Part shown: positions 47,337 through 56,896 of the stretch, piece by piece
How positions within the stretch are numbered: position 1 is the stretch's first letter
Layout: every line of letters begins with the position of its first letter
Origin: Bowmanella denitrificans
GTDB lineage: Bacteria > Pseudomonadota > Gammaproteobacteria > Enterobacterales > Alteromonadaceae
NCBI RefSeq assembly: GCF_002887595.1
Contig: NZ_PEBU01000016.1
Location: 17,015 to 81,014, forward strand
DNA length: 64,000 nucleotides
Reading direction: 5' to 3'
Translations under genes and position numbers: made by a program
The notes under the pieces: model-generated
Told to the model about the DNA's origin: nothing
Database searches by the model: none
What the model saw: only the letters and a program-made list of their open reading frames with translations

Positions 47337-47591
47337 TAAAGTCTCCAGTGAGTATGTGTTATCTAATTTTGTTTGGCATGCATTGAACTGCACCAATCAG
47401 CACGCAGTAAAATGACGCCGCAGCGAATTCCGAACTTTGAGGGGCGACAAGCGAGAAAGTTTCCTGTTTGCCGCAAAGAAGGTAGTTCCGCAGTCAGGAT
47501 ATCCCGGTTTCCCCCCACTGTGCTGGACAGTTAACGGGACATTGGGCTTATACTAAACCCATAAAAGTAAAAGCGAAACCTAAAGGACGTT

Positions 47592-48560
47592 ATGCGCCAA
47601 AGCCTGTTGTTCGGATTGTTTGTCTTGCTGTTGACTGGTTGTTCGATTCCAGGCAGCACGCCAGTGGCGTCTTATGAACATGCTCCGGGCGGCGCCATGG
47701 CGGCGGCTATTGCGGTTAATGCCAACATGGTAGTGGTGTCATCGGTGGAAAACGGTATCAGCGTCTGGGATGTTGAAAAGCAGAACTTACGCTATCAATG
47801 GCGTCATCAGGGCGAGGGTAACAATCTGGTGGCCACCACAAGGATTGCGTTTGATGGCAGCTATGTGGTGACGTCCGACCGCGAAGCCTTTGCACTTTGG
47901 AGTCTCCAGAGCGGTGAGCCTGTGGGGTTCTGGCGAATTGACGAATCCAGCATTCGCGATATTGCGGTATCGGATCAGGGGCGGGCTATTTTGGTTGGCC
48001 GCGGTAATGGCAAGGTGATGTTGTTTGAGCCGCAAACTGGCCGACGTCTGGAATTTCTTGGTCATCAGGAAAAGATCAACAGCGTCGATCTGTCACCCAA
48101 TGGTTTTTACGCTTTGACCGGTGGCAGTGACTTTATGGCCTATCTGTGGGATACCCGCAGTGGCCAGGTGCTCTACAGTTTTACCCACACCAGTCGTGTT
48201 ACCAAAGTCGCTCTGGATTATCAGGGACGCTATGCTTTTACGGCGGATAGCAAGAATAATGCAAGAATCTGGGATCTTCGCAGTGGGGACCAGATCAGCA
48301 AATTACATTATTTACAAAGGCAGAAAATATTTTCTGCCGCCCGGTTTTCTGCCGACGGCAAGTATCTGCTAACCGGCTCGCCTTCTCGCGGCCTCAGCCT
48401 GTGGGATGTTAAAAGTGGTGATGAAGTAAGCAGTTGGATGGTCACACCCAAGCAAGGTAGCCGGCCACAAAGCGCCGTAGTGTATGATGTGGCTTTTATG
48501 CCGGACAACAAGGTCATGTCGCATAGCAGCAGCGGCCTGACTGAAGTCTGGTCTTATTAA
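47592..48560 (+). CDS. WD40-repeat lipoprotein
   Basis: The 322-residue protein has a lipoprotein signal (LFVLLLTGCS, lipobox cysteine at about 17) and about six to seven WD40-like blades. Examples are NGISVWDVEKQ, FALWSLQSGE, MAYLWDTRSGQ, NARIWDLRSGD, LSLWDVKSGD and LTEVWSY. It should be a beta-propeller scaffold on the periplasmic side of a membrane. The partner is unknown. AAAGGA lies 6 nt before the ATG. It sits between fkpA (divergent) and slyX (same strand, 18-nt gap), so a link to envelope protein folding is possible but unproven. Confidence 0.85.
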   Translation: MRQSLLFGLFVLLLTGCSIPGSTPVASYEHAPGGAMAAAIAVNANMVVVSSVENGISVWDVEKQNLRYQWRHQGEGNNLVATTRIAFDGSYVVTSDREAFALWSLQSGEPVGFWRIDESSIRDIAVSDQGRAILVGRGNGKVMLFEPQTGRRLEFLGHQEKINSVDLSPNGFYALTGGSDFMAYLWDTRSGQVLYSFTHTSRVTKVALDYQGRYAFTADSKNNARIWDLRSGDQISKLHYLQRQKIFSAARFSADGKYLLTGSPSRGLSLWDVKSGDEVSSWMVTPKQGSRPQSAVVYDVAFMPDNKVMSHSSSGLTEVWSY

Positions 48561-48578
48561 GCCGGCAAGGGGCAAAGT

Positions 48579-48794
48579 ATGCATAATGAGTTAGTGCAGG
48601 ATATTGAATTGTTGCAAACCAAGGTGGCCTTTCAGGAAGACACCATTGAAAAACTCAGCCAGGCGCTGGTGGATCAACAAAAACAACTGCATGCATTACA
48701 GTTTCAAATGAAGCATGTGATTGACCGGCTGAAGCAACAGCCAGTGTCGAATATTGCCAGTGAATCTGAAGAGACACCACCGCCGCACTACTGA
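48579..48794 (+). CDS. slyX: SlyX family protein
   Basis: The 71-residue protein is one long amphipathic coiled-coil (LVQDIELLQTKVAFQEDTIEKLSQAL...) with the family C-terminal ending PPPHY. SlyX is small, cytoplasmic and of unknown function, and is usually encoded near fkpA, as here. AAGGGG lies 7 nt before the ATG. Confidence 0.93.
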   Translation: MHNELVQDIELLQTKVAFQEDTIEKLSQALVDQQKQLHALQFQMKHVIDRLKQQPVSNIASESEETPPPHY

Positions 48795-48851
48795 GTTTTT
48801 ACACAAGCGGCGCAGACCAGATTCAAAACAACAAGGGGTGGGAAGATTGCG

Positions 48852-49769
48852 ATGCAGGAAAACAAACAACTGGTATCTAGTCGTGGTGAACCACTGGGGC
48901 GGGAGCAGGATACCGGCCGTGGCAAAGAGCGCCGGCAGGAAAATAGTGAGTTTGTGTCTGTTATAGTTAAACGCACCGACGAAACCTTTCGCCACCCAGA
49001 CGATATTCTTGAAAAAGCCATTGGCGAAGGTCTGGAGCAAATTTCCCGTCCCACCGTATCCTTGCTGCTTTCGGCGGTGGCGGCGGGCATGATTTTATGT
49101 TTTACCGTACTGGCCGTTGCCGTAATGGCTACTCTGGTGGCCGGTGGAGAACATGAATTTCGCCGGGTGATTCTGGCGGCCAGTTATCCTTTAGGTTTTG
49201 TACTTTGTATTCTCAGTCGTACACAACTGTTCACCGAACATACCGCCACGGCCGTCTACCCTGTGCTGGACGGCAAGGCCAGGCTGAATAAACTGTTTCG
49301 TCTTTGGGGCATTGTGATTCTTGGCAATATGCTCGGAGGGCTGCTGTCCAGTGGCCTGTTAATTGCTGCGGAGCCGGTTATCCATGCCAGCGAAGGGTAT
49401 CTGGTGCTGGCCAGGCATCTGCTTGACTATCCGGTGCAAACCTTGTTTGTCAGTGCGGTTTTAGCGGGTTGGCTGATGGCGCTGGGCGCCTGGATAGTGT
49501 TGTCTACCTATTCCACCTTAAGCCAGATTGTCAGCATCTATATCGTGACTTTCCTGATTGGGCTGGGAGGTTTTCACCATTCCATTGCCGGGTCTATTGA
49601 GCTGTTTGTCGGCTATTTTTCTTCTGACAGTATCGCTTTCTGGCAGCTACCTCCGGTTATTCTCACCGCCCTGGCGGGGAATCTGGTGGGAGGCAGTGTA
49701 TTTGTTGCTATGCTGAATTACGGTCATATCCGCCATTCTCAGCGGGCTGAGAACAAGCCCAAAAAGTAG
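48852..49769 (+). CDS. Formate/nitrite transporter family channel (YfdC-like)
   Basis: The 305-residue protein has a charged cytoplasmic N-terminus of about 65 residues and six membrane helices of the FNT fold. It has SRTQLFTEHTATAVYPVL (FNT-type loop) and GLGGFHHSIAGSIELFVGYF, where the histidine pair matches the pore-region histidine of the family. The long N-terminus and sequence resemble E. coli YfdC rather than FocA or NirC. It probably conducts a small monovalent acid or anion; the substrate is not known. Confidence 0.85.
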   Translation: MQENKQLVSSRGEPLGREQDTGRGKERRQENSEFVSVIVKRTDETFRHPDDILEKAIGEGLEQISRPTVSLLLSAVAAGMILCFTVLAVAVMATLVAGGEHEFRRVILAASYPLGFVLCILSRTQLFTEHTATAVYPVLDGKARLNKLFRLWGIVILGNMLGGLLSSGLLIAAEPVIHASEGYLVLARHLLDYPVQTLFVSAVLAGWLMALGAWIVLSTYSTLSQIVSIYIVTFLIGLGGFHHSIAGSIELFVGYFSSDSIAFWQLPPVILTALAGNLVGGSVFVAMLNYGHIRHSQRAENKPKK

Positions 49770-49771
49770 CC

Positions 49772-49975
49772 TCAGGGCTTAAACACACCGATAACCGATT
49801 CGCTGCTGCGGGTGGCCGCTTTGACCTGATCCTGCGGCTGGCTTTGTTTGTGTCCGCAACTCACACATTCCACATGCTCAATATTGTTTTGCATGTACAG
49901 CATCAGGGTATCCATGGCCTGGCATTTGGGGCAGGTCGCACCGGCGATAAAACGTTTTCGGGTTTTTTCTGACAT
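49772..49975 (-). CDS. yheV: YheV family zinc-ribbon protein
   Basis: This 67-residue protein has two CxxC knuckles (CPKC and CVSC) forming a zinc ribbon, with the family start TRKRFIAGATCPKCQ and ending ESVIGVFKP. The function is unknown. It is convergent with the FNT gene (2-nt gap) and divergent from yheS. The yheV-yheS-yheT-yheU neighbourhood matches that of E. coli without the kef genes. Confidence 0.92.
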   Translation of the reverse strand: MSEKTRKRFIAGATCPKCQAMDTLMLYMQNNIEHVECVSCGHKQSQPQDQVKAATRSSESVIGVFKP

Positions 49976-50064
49976 CTGATTACTCTGATCTGTGTGATGG
50001 ATACCAACACCGCTACTGAACTTGGTATAATATCGCGGTTTTTCACTCAGTTGTAGCCGAGCCC

Positions 50065-51975
50065 ATGATCCAGTTTACCCATCTCAGCCTGATGCGTGGC
50101 AGCAAGGAATTGCTGACTGACGCCAATGCCACCATTTATCCAGGCCATAAGGTGGGACTGGTTGGTGCCAACGGCTGCGGTAAATCCAGCCTGTTTGCCA
50201 TGCTTAAAGGTCAGTTGCAACCTGATCAGGGCGATTGTGAACTGCCCCGCCATTGGCAGATTGCGGCGGTGGCTCAGGAAACCCCCGCATCTGATCGCAC
50301 CGCTCTGGACTATGTGATTGATGGCGATCACCGATTACGCCGTATTCAAGCTGAGCTGACCGATGCCGAACAGGCTCATGATGGTGAGCGAATTGCTGCA
50401 TTGCACCTGCAGTTGGAACAGGCCGGTGGCTATCAGGTGGAATCAAGAGCGGCGATTATTCTGGCTGGTCTGGGTTTTTCCCAGCAACAAATTGGCCTGC
50501 CGGTACGCACCTTCTCTGGTGGCTGGCGTATGCGTCTGAATCTGGCCCAGGCACTGCTGTGTCATTCAGACTTATTGCTATTGGACGAACCCACTAACCA
50601 CCTGGATTTGGATGCCGTTATCTGGCTTGAGCGTTTCCTGCAGCGCTACCCCGGCACCTTGATGTTGATTTCTCACGACAAGGCCTTCTTAGACGCCGTG
50701 GTGGAGGAAATCATCCATGTCGAGCAGCAACAGCTGAATTGCTACCGGGGCAATTACAGCGCCTTCGAGGGGCAGCGTGCGGAAAAACTTCGTCAGAAGG
50801 ACTTACAATATCAAAAGCAACAGCTTCAGCGCGCGCATTTACAGTCCTTTATAGACAGATTTAAAGCCAAGGCCAGTAAGGCCAAGCAGGCGCAAAGCCG
50901 GGTAAAGCAACTGGAGAAAATGGAACAGCTGGCACCGGCCCACTACCAAAGCGGCTTTTCCTTTGAGTTCCTGCCCCCGCCCAAACTTCCAAATCCATTG
51001 GTGAGTATGGATCAGGTGCAAGTGGGTTATGGCGACAAGGTGATTTTGCAGAAGCTGCAACTAAATCTGGTACCGGGCAGCAGAATAGGTTTATTGGGGC
51101 GCAATGGTGCCGGGAAGTCCACACTGATCAAGCTGCTGGCAGGTGAAAATCCCCCTTTACACGGGGAATACCTCACGTCTGCGGGGCTGCAAATTGGTTA
51201 CTTTGCCCAGCACCAGTTGGAATACCTGGATGCAAAGGCATCTGCACTGCTGCATTTACAACGCCTGGACAAACTGGCTACCGAGCAATCTCTGCGTGAT
51301 TTTCTGGGCGGTTTCGGCTTTCGTGGTGATGAAGCGTTAAGCCCGGTCGCTCCCATGTCTGGTGGTGAAAAAGCCCGCCTGGTTTTGGCGTTACTGGTGT
51401 ACCAAAAACCCAACCTGCTGCTGCTGGACGAACCCACTAACCATTTGGATCTGGATATGCGTCATGCCCTGAATATGGCAATTCAGGGCTTTGAGGGGGC
51501 GATGGTCTTGGTGTCCCACGACAGATTTCTGCTGAATTCGGTATGTGACGAATTTTATCTGGTGGACAGTGGTCAGGTGCAACCCTTTGCCGGTGATCTG
51601 GATGACTATAAAAACTGGTTGAGCAACACCGAGACGCCGGGCGGCGAAACGCCCAAAGCCCAGGACAATAAACCTGACCGTAAAGCCGTCAAGCGTTTGG
51701 AAGCCGAATTCCGCCAGCGTACCCAACCCTTGCGTAAAGCCATAGAAGCACAGGAAAAACGCATGGATAAGCTCAACGCCAGTCTGGCGGATATTGAGCG
51801 TCAAATGTTGGATACCAGTCTGTATGAAGAACAACATAAAGCCCGCTTAAAGGAACTGTTGGAACAGCAGGTAAATAACAAGCAAGAGCTGGAAGAACTG
51901 GAAATGCAGTGGTTGGATAATCAGGAGCAACTGGAGAATCTGCAGCTGGAATTTACCGGTAATGTGGCAGGCTGA
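50065..51975 (+). CDS. yheS: ABC-F ATPase YheS
   Basis: This 636-residue protein has two ABC domains and no membrane segment. Walker A motifs are GANGCGKSS and GRNGAGKST, the signatures are FSGGWRMRL and MSGGEKARL, and the Walker B regions are LLLLDEPTNHLDLD. A charged linker lies between the domains and a coiled-coil C-terminus follows (RLEAEFRQRTQPLRKAIEAQE). ABC-F proteins act on ribosomes with stalled nascent chains. It overlaps the TIGR02444 gene by 14 bp. Confidence 0.96.
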   Translation: MIQFTHLSLMRGSKELLTDANATIYPGHKVGLVGANGCGKSSLFAMLKGQLQPDQGDCELPRHWQIAAVAQETPASDRTALDYVIDGDHRLRRIQAELTDAEQAHDGERIAALHLQLEQAGGYQVESRAAIILAGLGFSQQQIGLPVRTFSGGWRMRLNLAQALLCHSDLLLLDEPTNHLDLDAVIWLERFLQRYPGTLMLISHDKAFLDAVVEEIIHVEQQQLNCYRGNYSAFEGQRAEKLRQKDLQYQKQQLQRAHLQSFIDRFKAKASKAKQAQSRVKQLEKMEQLAPAHYQSGFSFEFLPPPKLPNPLVSMDQVQVGYGDKVILQKLQLNLVPGSRIGLLGRNGAGKSTLIKLLAGENPPLHGEYLTSAGLQIGYFAQHQLEYLDAKASALLHLQRLDKLATEQSLRDFLGGFGFRGDEALSPVAPMSGGEKARLVLALLVYQKPNLLLLDEPTNHLDLDMRHALNMAIQGFEGAMVLVSHDRFLLNSVCDEFYLVDSGQVQPFAGDLDDYKNWLSNTETPGGETPKAQDNKPDRKAVKRLEAEFRQRTQPLRKAIEAQEKRMDKLNASLADIERQMLDTSLYEEQHKARLKELLEQQVNNKQELEELEMQWLDNQEQLENLQLEFTGNVAG

Positions 51976-52435
51976 GGCGTTCTGGCAGTTCAGTCTGGCC
52001 TGGTACGAAAAGGTAAAGCCCAGTTGTCTGCTACTGCAGGATAAGCATGGTTTTAATATCAACCTGTTGTTGCTTTGCCTTTATCTGCAACAACAGAACG
52101 CAGGATTAAGTGACCAGCAGTTGGAGTCGCTATTACACAGCCTGAGTGACACCGAAATACGCCTGCAGCCACTAAGAGCAGTGCGTCGCTCAGTGAAAGC
52201 CCTGGATATGCAGGCGTATCGGTATCTTCTTGATGCAGAGTTACGGCTGGAAAAACGTCAGCAACAAGACCTGATTGCCTGTTTAAATCAACTGGGTCCA
52301 CTGCAAGCGCCCGCCGATAACCTCATGCATTACGCCCGACTTATCAAACTGGACGACAGACCGGACGTGATGCCATTAATCGCGACGCTTTATCAGAGCG
52401 TGGCAGAGTTCGGATTGCCATATTTCGGGAAATAG
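51962..52435 (+). CDS. TIGR02444 family protein
   Basis: The 157-residue protein is all-helical in character and starts EAFWQFSLAWYEKVKPSCLLLQDKHGFNINLLLLCLYL, the diagnostic part of the TIGR02444 family found beside yheS in gammaproteobacteria. The function is unknown. It has no signal peptide or catalytic motif. It overlaps yheS by 14 bp, so it is translated from the same message. Confidence 0.8.
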   Translation: MWQAEAFWQFSLAWYEKVKPSCLLLQDKHGFNINLLLLCLYLQQQNAGLSDQQLESLLHSLSDTEIRLQPLRAVRRSVKALDMQAYRYLLDAELRLEKRQQQDLIACLNQLGPLQAPADNLMHYARLIKLDDRPDVMPLIATLYQSVAEFGLPYFGK

Positions 52436-52509
52436 TTTGACCGGGGTCAAAAACCCATCATGCATAAACTCTTACTCTGAGCTCAATACAAAAGGGCCTG
52501 GAGACTATT

Positions 52510-52638
52510 ATGCTAGAGCTTATTTTAAATGACCCTGTTGCCTGGGGCTCCCTGTTAGGGCTGGGCGTGGTGCTGGCCATCTGCTTTTATTATGTCTACC
52601 TGTTTATCCGCAACAGCATAGACGGTAAGCCACACTAA
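52510..52638 (+). CDS. DUF3149 small membrane protein, 42 residues
   Basis: A short frame from ATG 52510 to TAA 52638 encodes 42 residues with one helix (about 11-33, LLGLGVVLAICFYYVYLFI), preceded by MLELILNDPVAWG and followed by a charged tail. GGAG (52500-52503) lies 6 nt upstream. Its sequence matches the DUF3149 pattern of tiny single-span proteins. It lies between the TIGR02444 gene and yheT on the same strand. Function is unknown. Confidence 0.78.
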   Translation: MLELILNDPVAWGSLLGLGVVLAICFYYVYLFIRNSIDGKPH

Positions 52639-52704
52639 CTCATCGGCCTTGTACTTGGCGCCATCCTGTTGTCAAATCTGCCAGTCTGATAACAGGAGTG
52701 GGTA

Positions 52705-53709
52705 GTGAGCAGCGCAGAGTACGGGCAGATCGTGGAAAGTGGCTTTCGGCCACCTTGGTGGGCTAAAAATCGCCATGTACAAACCATCTGGCCAAGATGG
52801 TTACAAAAGCGTCGTCGTATCGCACTGGATTGGGAAGCGCTTGAGCTGCCCGATGGTGACTTTGTCGAACTGGCCTGGACACCCGAACAAAAACATCAGC
52901 ACGGCTTAGTGGTATGCTTTCATGGCCTGGAGGGGTCGGCTCGCTCCCACTATGCCAATGACATGCTGGCGGTTTTGCATGAACAAGGCTGGCGTGCGGT
53001 GATGATGCATTTTCGTGGCTGCGGTAACCAGCCCAATCGTACCTTACGTGCTTATCATTCCGGCGATACAGAAGATGCGCGTTTTTTGCTGGACACTCTG
53101 CAGCAGCGTTTTCCTTTGCTACCCAAAGTTGGTATGGGTTTTTCGTTAGGTGCGAATATGCTGCTCAAACTACTAGGAGAAAGAGTCAGCCAGTCCTGGT
53201 TCAGGGCCGCCATTGCTATCTCTCCGCCGTTTCGTTTGGCAGATTGTGCACAGAGCATTAATCAGGGGTTTTCAAGACTGTACCAACGTTACCTGCTGGG
53301 CAGCATGTGTAAACGCCTGCTGGATAAAATGCAGCGTCTGGACTTTTCCCAACTGGGTTTGGACGCTGGCAAGGTGAATAGTTTTAAGAGTTTCCGCGAC
53401 TTCGACCAACATGTGACCGCTCCCCTGCATGGTTTTGCTTGCGCCGATGACTATTATCAGCAATGCAGTGCCGTCTCTTACATGGACAAAATCAATACTC
53501 CCACACTGGTTTTGCATGCTCTTGATGATCCCTTTATGAGCCCGCAAGTCGTGCCTAAGACAAATGAAATATCTCCTTACGTCAGGCTGGAGCTAAGTCG
53601 TCAGGGGGGGCATGTGGGGTTTATGCAGGGCACGCCCTGGCGCCCACTAATCTGGACGCACAACAGAGTGGTAGAGTTTATCCGTCCACATTTTCAAGGT
53701 AACAAATGA
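52705..53709 (+). CDS. yheT: YheT family alpha/beta hydrolase
   Basis: The 334-residue hydrolase has [17 protein letters not shown] near the N-terminus, [25 protein letters not shown], nucleophile elbow [11 protein letters not shown] (Ser), LDDPFM (Asp) and GGHVGF (His), as in YheT/ABHD1-3-type esterases. The physiological ester is unknown. The start codon is GTG at 52705 with AGGAG 8 nt upstream. It overlaps yheU by 4 bp. Confidence 0.93.
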   Translation: MSSAEYGQIVESGFRPPWWAKNRHVQTIWPRWLQKRRRIALDWEALELPDGDFVELAWTPEQKHQHGLVVCFHGLEGSARSHYANDMLAVLHEQGWRAVMMHFRGCGNQPNRTLRAYHSGDTEDARFLLDTLQQRFPLLPKVGMGFSLGANMLLKLLGERVSQSWFRAAIAISPPFRLADCAQSINQGFSRLYQRYLLGSMCKRLLDKMQRLDFSQLGLDAGKVNSFKSFRDFDQHVTAPLHGFACADDYYQQCSAVSYMDKINTPTLVLHALDDPFMSPQVVPKTNEISPYVRLELSRQGGHVGFMQGTPWRPLIWTHNRVVEFIRPHFQGNK

Positions 53710-53942
53710 TTATCCCTATCGAGCAACTGGAAGCCGCCACCTTGCACAATATTATCGAAGCTTTTGTACTTCGTGAAGGCACCGACTATGGCGAACAGGA
53801 AGCCAGTCTGGAAGATAAAATCCAGCAGGTACATCAACAGCTTAAACGCGGTGATGTGCTGCTGGTTTATTCAGAATTACATGAGTCAGTGAATATCCTG
53901 CCTAAAGATCAGTTTGGCGAAGCGATTCAGCAGCAGCTCTAA
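53706..53942 (+). CDS. yheU: YheU family protein
   Basis: The 78-residue protein has the UPF0270 pattern: [28 protein letters not shown] and [20 protein letters not shown]. The function is unknown. It overlaps yheT by 4 bp (ATGA), the constant arrangement in gammaproteobacteria, and its stop overlaps that of the convergent yceI-like gene. Confidence 0.94.
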   Translation: MIIPIEQLEAATLHNIIEAFVLREGTDYGEQEASLEDKIQQVHQQLKRGDVLLVYSELHESVNILPKDQFGEAIQQQL

Positions 53943-54505
53943 TTTGCAGCATTAAATACCACATTAAAAGTGACAGGCACGGTCTGATCAATACTGGCAA
54001 GCCCCGCTAATTCCTGCAGTTTCTTTATGCCATCGGTCAGGCCAAACTGGACAGAGTTGACCAATACAGGCTGAACGGTAGTGGCCAGTAATTGCTCGTT
54101 GGCCAGACGGGTAACCTGAAGCTGCATGGTCAGAATCTGTGTCTTACTGTTTAGCTCCAGTTGACCTTTGACTTCCAATGGCATGCTTTCGCCCACATCC
54201 AGGCCCATTACCTCATTAGGTAACTGTGCTGTCAGGTTGGCGGTAGGGAAGAGTTTAAACAAATGTTCACGCATGCGCTCATTACGAATGGCAATATTGG
54301 TTTCAACCGAGTTCAGCTCAATTTTCACCGCCAGACTGCCGTCTTCCGCCAGTGTGCCGTTAAAATCAGTGAAATGATGAGTTTCTGTTACCAGATTATT
54401 TTTGGTCGACAGAAAAGACAGGCTGGATACTTGTTGATCCATTTGCCAGTCGGCCAATGCGGCTTGAGAACACAGCAGTAACGCTGCCAAACTAACACGT
54501 TTCAT
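53939..54505 (-). CDS. YceI family periplasmic protein
   Basis: The 188-residue protein has a signal peptide (cleavage after AALA near residue 18) and a YceI-type lipocalin-like barrel, with [49 protein letters not shown] and [17 protein letters not shown]. Members bind isoprenoid or amphiphilic molecules. Its start overlaps the cysQ end by 4 bp, so it may be co-transcribed with nudE and cysQ. Confidence 0.9.
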   Translation of the reverse strand: MKRVSLAALLLCSQAALADWQMDQQVSSLSFLSTKNNLVTETHHFTDFNGTLAEDGSLAVKIELNSVETNIAIRNERMREHLFKLFPTANLTAQLPNEVMGLDVGESMPLEVKGQLELNSKTQILTMQLQVTRLANEQLLATTVQPVLVNSVQFGLTDGIKKLQELAGLASIDQTVPVTFNVVFNAAN

Positions 54506-55338
54506 GATCTTCCTTTTATTTGATGTTTGACTACATCCTGCCAGTTGACACCGGGGTCGCCCAGCACGACAAAGTCGGGGTTCGTCAGACTGTTACGTCT
54601 GTTGTAAGTCAGGGGTTCAAAATTGGCCGCCAGCACTTTGCCACCTGCTTCGGTAACAATACATTGGGAGGCGCCGGTGTCCCACTCGCCGGTGTCGCCC
54701 ACACGTAAAAACACATCGGCCTTACCTTCGGCAATAAAGCAGGCTTTTAACGAACAGCTACCCAAAGGCAAAGGCTGATAGACCCGGCTGCTGTTTAAGC
54801 TGGACATCACCTTCTCCCTGGATTGCCGGCGGCTGATGGCAATCACCACCACCCCGTTAGCTGGATCATCCAGCTTGCGCACGCTGATACGCTTATCTTC
54901 CTTAGGGGTTTCTTTGAATGCCCCCTGATTTTTACTGGCGTAATAAAGTGAATCACCGGCTGGCCAGTAGATTACCCCTACTACCGGTTCATTGTCTTCC
55001 ACCAGGGCAATATTTACCGCAAAGTCACCGCTACGGGCGACGAATTCCTGTGTGCCATCGATGGGGTCTATCAGCCAATAACGTTTCCAATGCTGGCGCT
55101 GGGCAAGATTACCGTTATTTTGCTCTTCCGACATAATGGGAATGTCCGGAGTCTGTTCCTTAAGCATGGCCTGGATAATGTCATTGGCCTGGTAATCTGC
55201 ACTGGTGACCGGGGACTCGTCAGCCTTACTGAAGCTCTGATAATCGCCGCTGTCATACACTTTTAGTATTACCCGCCCTGCTTCGCGAGCGGCTTGTTTG
55301 GCTATGGCCAAATATCTGCTTAAATCCCCGTTCGACAT
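54502..55338 (-). CDS. cysQ: 3'(2'),5'-bisphosphate nucleotidase CysQ
   Basis: The 278-residue enzyme of the inositol-monophosphatase superfamily hydrolyses 3'-phosphoadenosine 5'-phosphate to AMP, preventing its build-up in sulfate assimilation. The metal and phosphate motifs are SEE, DPIDGTQEF and the C-terminal EWDTGASQCIVTEAGG. The start at 55338 overlaps the nudE stop in a TAATG, with AAGGA 6 nt upstream; the longer open frame runs into nudE and is not needed. Confidence 0.95.
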   Translation of the reverse strand: MSNGDLSRYLAIAKQAAREAGRVILKVYDSGDYQSFSKADESPVTSADYQANDIIQAMLKEQTPDIPIMSEEQNNGNLAQRQHWKRYWLIDPIDGTQEFVARSGDFAVNIALVEDNEPVVGVIYWPAGDSLYYASKNQGAFKETPKEDKRISVRKLDDPANGVVVIAISRRQSREKVMSSLNSSRVYQPLPLGSCSLKACFIAEGKADVFLRVGDTGEWDTGASQCIVTEAGGKVLAANFEPLTYNRRNSLTNPDFVVLGDPGVNWQDVVKHQIKGRS

Positions 55339-55901
55339 TATCGGTTCCTTAACCACCTCTCTGTCAGTAACAAGGCGGCAATACTGCGCGCCTCGGTAAA
55401 ATCCTCGCGATCCAACAGGCCGTCCAAATCCTGAACCGACCATGGCACCACTTCCAGTGGCTCGGGCTCATCTCCTTCCAGGCGATGGGGGTAAAGATCT
55501 TCTGCAATCAGTACTTCCATACTGGCATTGAAGAACGCCGGGGCCATGCTGACCCTGTGCAGACGATGCAGGGTTTTGGCCCCGTAACCCACTTCTTCCA
55601 TCAATTCCCGGTTACCTGCCTGCAGGCTGTCTTCACCTGGGTCTATCAAACCTTTGGGAAAGCCCAACTGGTAGGAATGGGTACCAGCAGCATATTCGCG
55701 CACCAGTAGCAGCGTGTTGGCATCTAAAAAGGGCACCAGCATCACGGCGCCACGGCCTGAGCCTTTCATGCGCTCAAACTCGCGCCGCGCACCGTTTGAA
55801 AACTCCAGATCCAGTTTTTCTATATGAAAGAGGCGACTGCGGGCCACCACTTGTGCATCATGGATAAGAGGAAGGGCTTTGTCTGACGTGACTTTACTCA
55901 T
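55338..55901 (-). CDS. nudE: ADP-compounds hydrolase NudE
   Basis: The 187-residue Nudix hydrolase has the full Nudix box in GFPKGLIDPGEDSLQAGNRE followed by LMEEVGY. It cleaves ADP-ribose, NADH and similar diphosphates. The first part (ARSRLFHIEKLDLEFSNG) is typical of NudE. It is coupled with cysQ (TAATG overlap) and divergent from yrfG, the E. coli-like neighbourhood. Confidence 0.94.
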   Translation of the reverse strand: MSKVTSDKALPLIHDAQVVARSRLFHIEKLDLEFSNGARREFERMKGSGRGAVMLVPFLDANTLLLVREYAAGTHSYQLGFPKGLIDPGEDSLQAGNRELMEEVGYGAKTLHRLHRVSMAPAFFNASMEVLIAEDLYPHRLEGDEPEPLEVVPWSVQDLDGLLDREDFTEARSIAALLLTERWLRNR

Positions 55902-56011
55902 CTACCTGTCGCGTTAGAATATCTCGCCCTAACTATAACTCAATAAGTGGCGGATAAAACAGCGTATTGCTGTGTGAATGCCAATTAATTGCCTTTATGG
56001 AGCGACTGCCG

Positions 56012-56695
56012 ATGCTGTCCTGGAATCAAATTGACACTGTACTGCTGGATATGGACGGCACCCTGCTGGACCTGCACTTTGACAATCATTTTTGGTTGGA
56101 ACTGATCCCGGCCAAACTGGCGGAGCGGGACGGTATCAGTCTGGAGCAGGCCAAAGCCCGCATGCAGAAGGACTATGATGCGGTAACCGGCACTATTGCC
56201 TGGTATTGCCTGGACTACTGGGCCGAGCGTTTGCAAATGGATATTGTCAGCGCCAAACGTGAGGTGCAGCATCTGATCAGTTTACGGGAGGACAGCCTGC
56301 CGTTTCTGGATGCTCTGCATGCCAGTGGTCGCCAGGTAGTGTTGGTAACCAATGCCCATCCTGGCAGCTTGTCGCTAAAGGTGGAACGGACCCAACTGGA
56401 CCAGCACATTGACTTGCTGATCTCCACCCATGAATTCGGTGTCACTAAGGAATCCCAGTCCCTATGGCAACAACTTCAGGCCCGATTAGGCTTTGACCCG
56501 GCCCGCACGCTGTTTGTGGATGACAGTCTGGTGATTCTGGAAGCAGCCCGTCAGTTTGGCATCGCGCATCTGTTGGCGGTCAGCAACCCTGACTCGAAAA
56601 TACCCGCCAGACAGATTGATGACTTCCCTGCCGTGCAGGATTTTCGTTATCTACTTGAGGATATTCGCCGCTACCCTGTTCAACCAGACCGCTAA
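56012..56695 (+). CDS. yrfG: GMP/IMP nucleotidase YrfG (HAD family)
   Basis: The 227-residue HAD phosphatase has motif I LLDMDGTLLDLHFDN, motif II VLVTNAHP, motif III lysine in GVTKES and motif IV LFVDDSLVIL. The DLHFDNHFW segment is specific to the YrfG group, which dephosphorylates GMP and IMP. The ATG at 56012 was chosen for GGAG 9 nt upstream; an in-frame ATG at 55997 is possible. Confidence 0.92.
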   Translation: MLSWNQIDTVLLDMDGTLLDLHFDNHFWLELIPAKLAERDGISLEQAKARMQKDYDAVTGTIAWYCLDYWAERLQMDIVSAKREVQHLISLREDSLPFLDALHASGRQVVLVTNAHPGSLSLKVERTQLDQHIDLLISTHEFGVTKESQSLWQQLQARLGFDPARTLFVDDSLVILEAARQFGIAHLLAVSNPDSKIPARQIDDFPAVQDFRYLLEDIRRYPVQPDR

Positions 56696-56830
56696 GTAAA
56701 GCGCGCCTTTGTGCATATTTTGTCATCCTGCTGTCTTGACCTCTGACCGACTATCGCTTTAACTGCCGCTTCCGGCGCTGGGTACTCATCCCATTTGTAG
56801 GTGTCCGACGTCAGGAACAGGACGCAGGTG

Positions 56831-56855
56831 CTGACTTGCTATGGAATGAAGTCAG
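56831..56855. promoter_or_regulatory. 7-bp inverted repeat upstream of the S41 protease gene
   Basis: CTGACTT (56831-56837) and AAGTCAG (56849-56855) are exact reverse complements 11 bp apart, about 40 bp before the S41 start. The spacing suits a dimeric regulator's operator, but chance occurrence is quite possible. Confidence 0.3.
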
Positions 56856-56896
56856 TATCTGAACATTATAAAAAAGCCTAGAACGGCAGGAAATTT

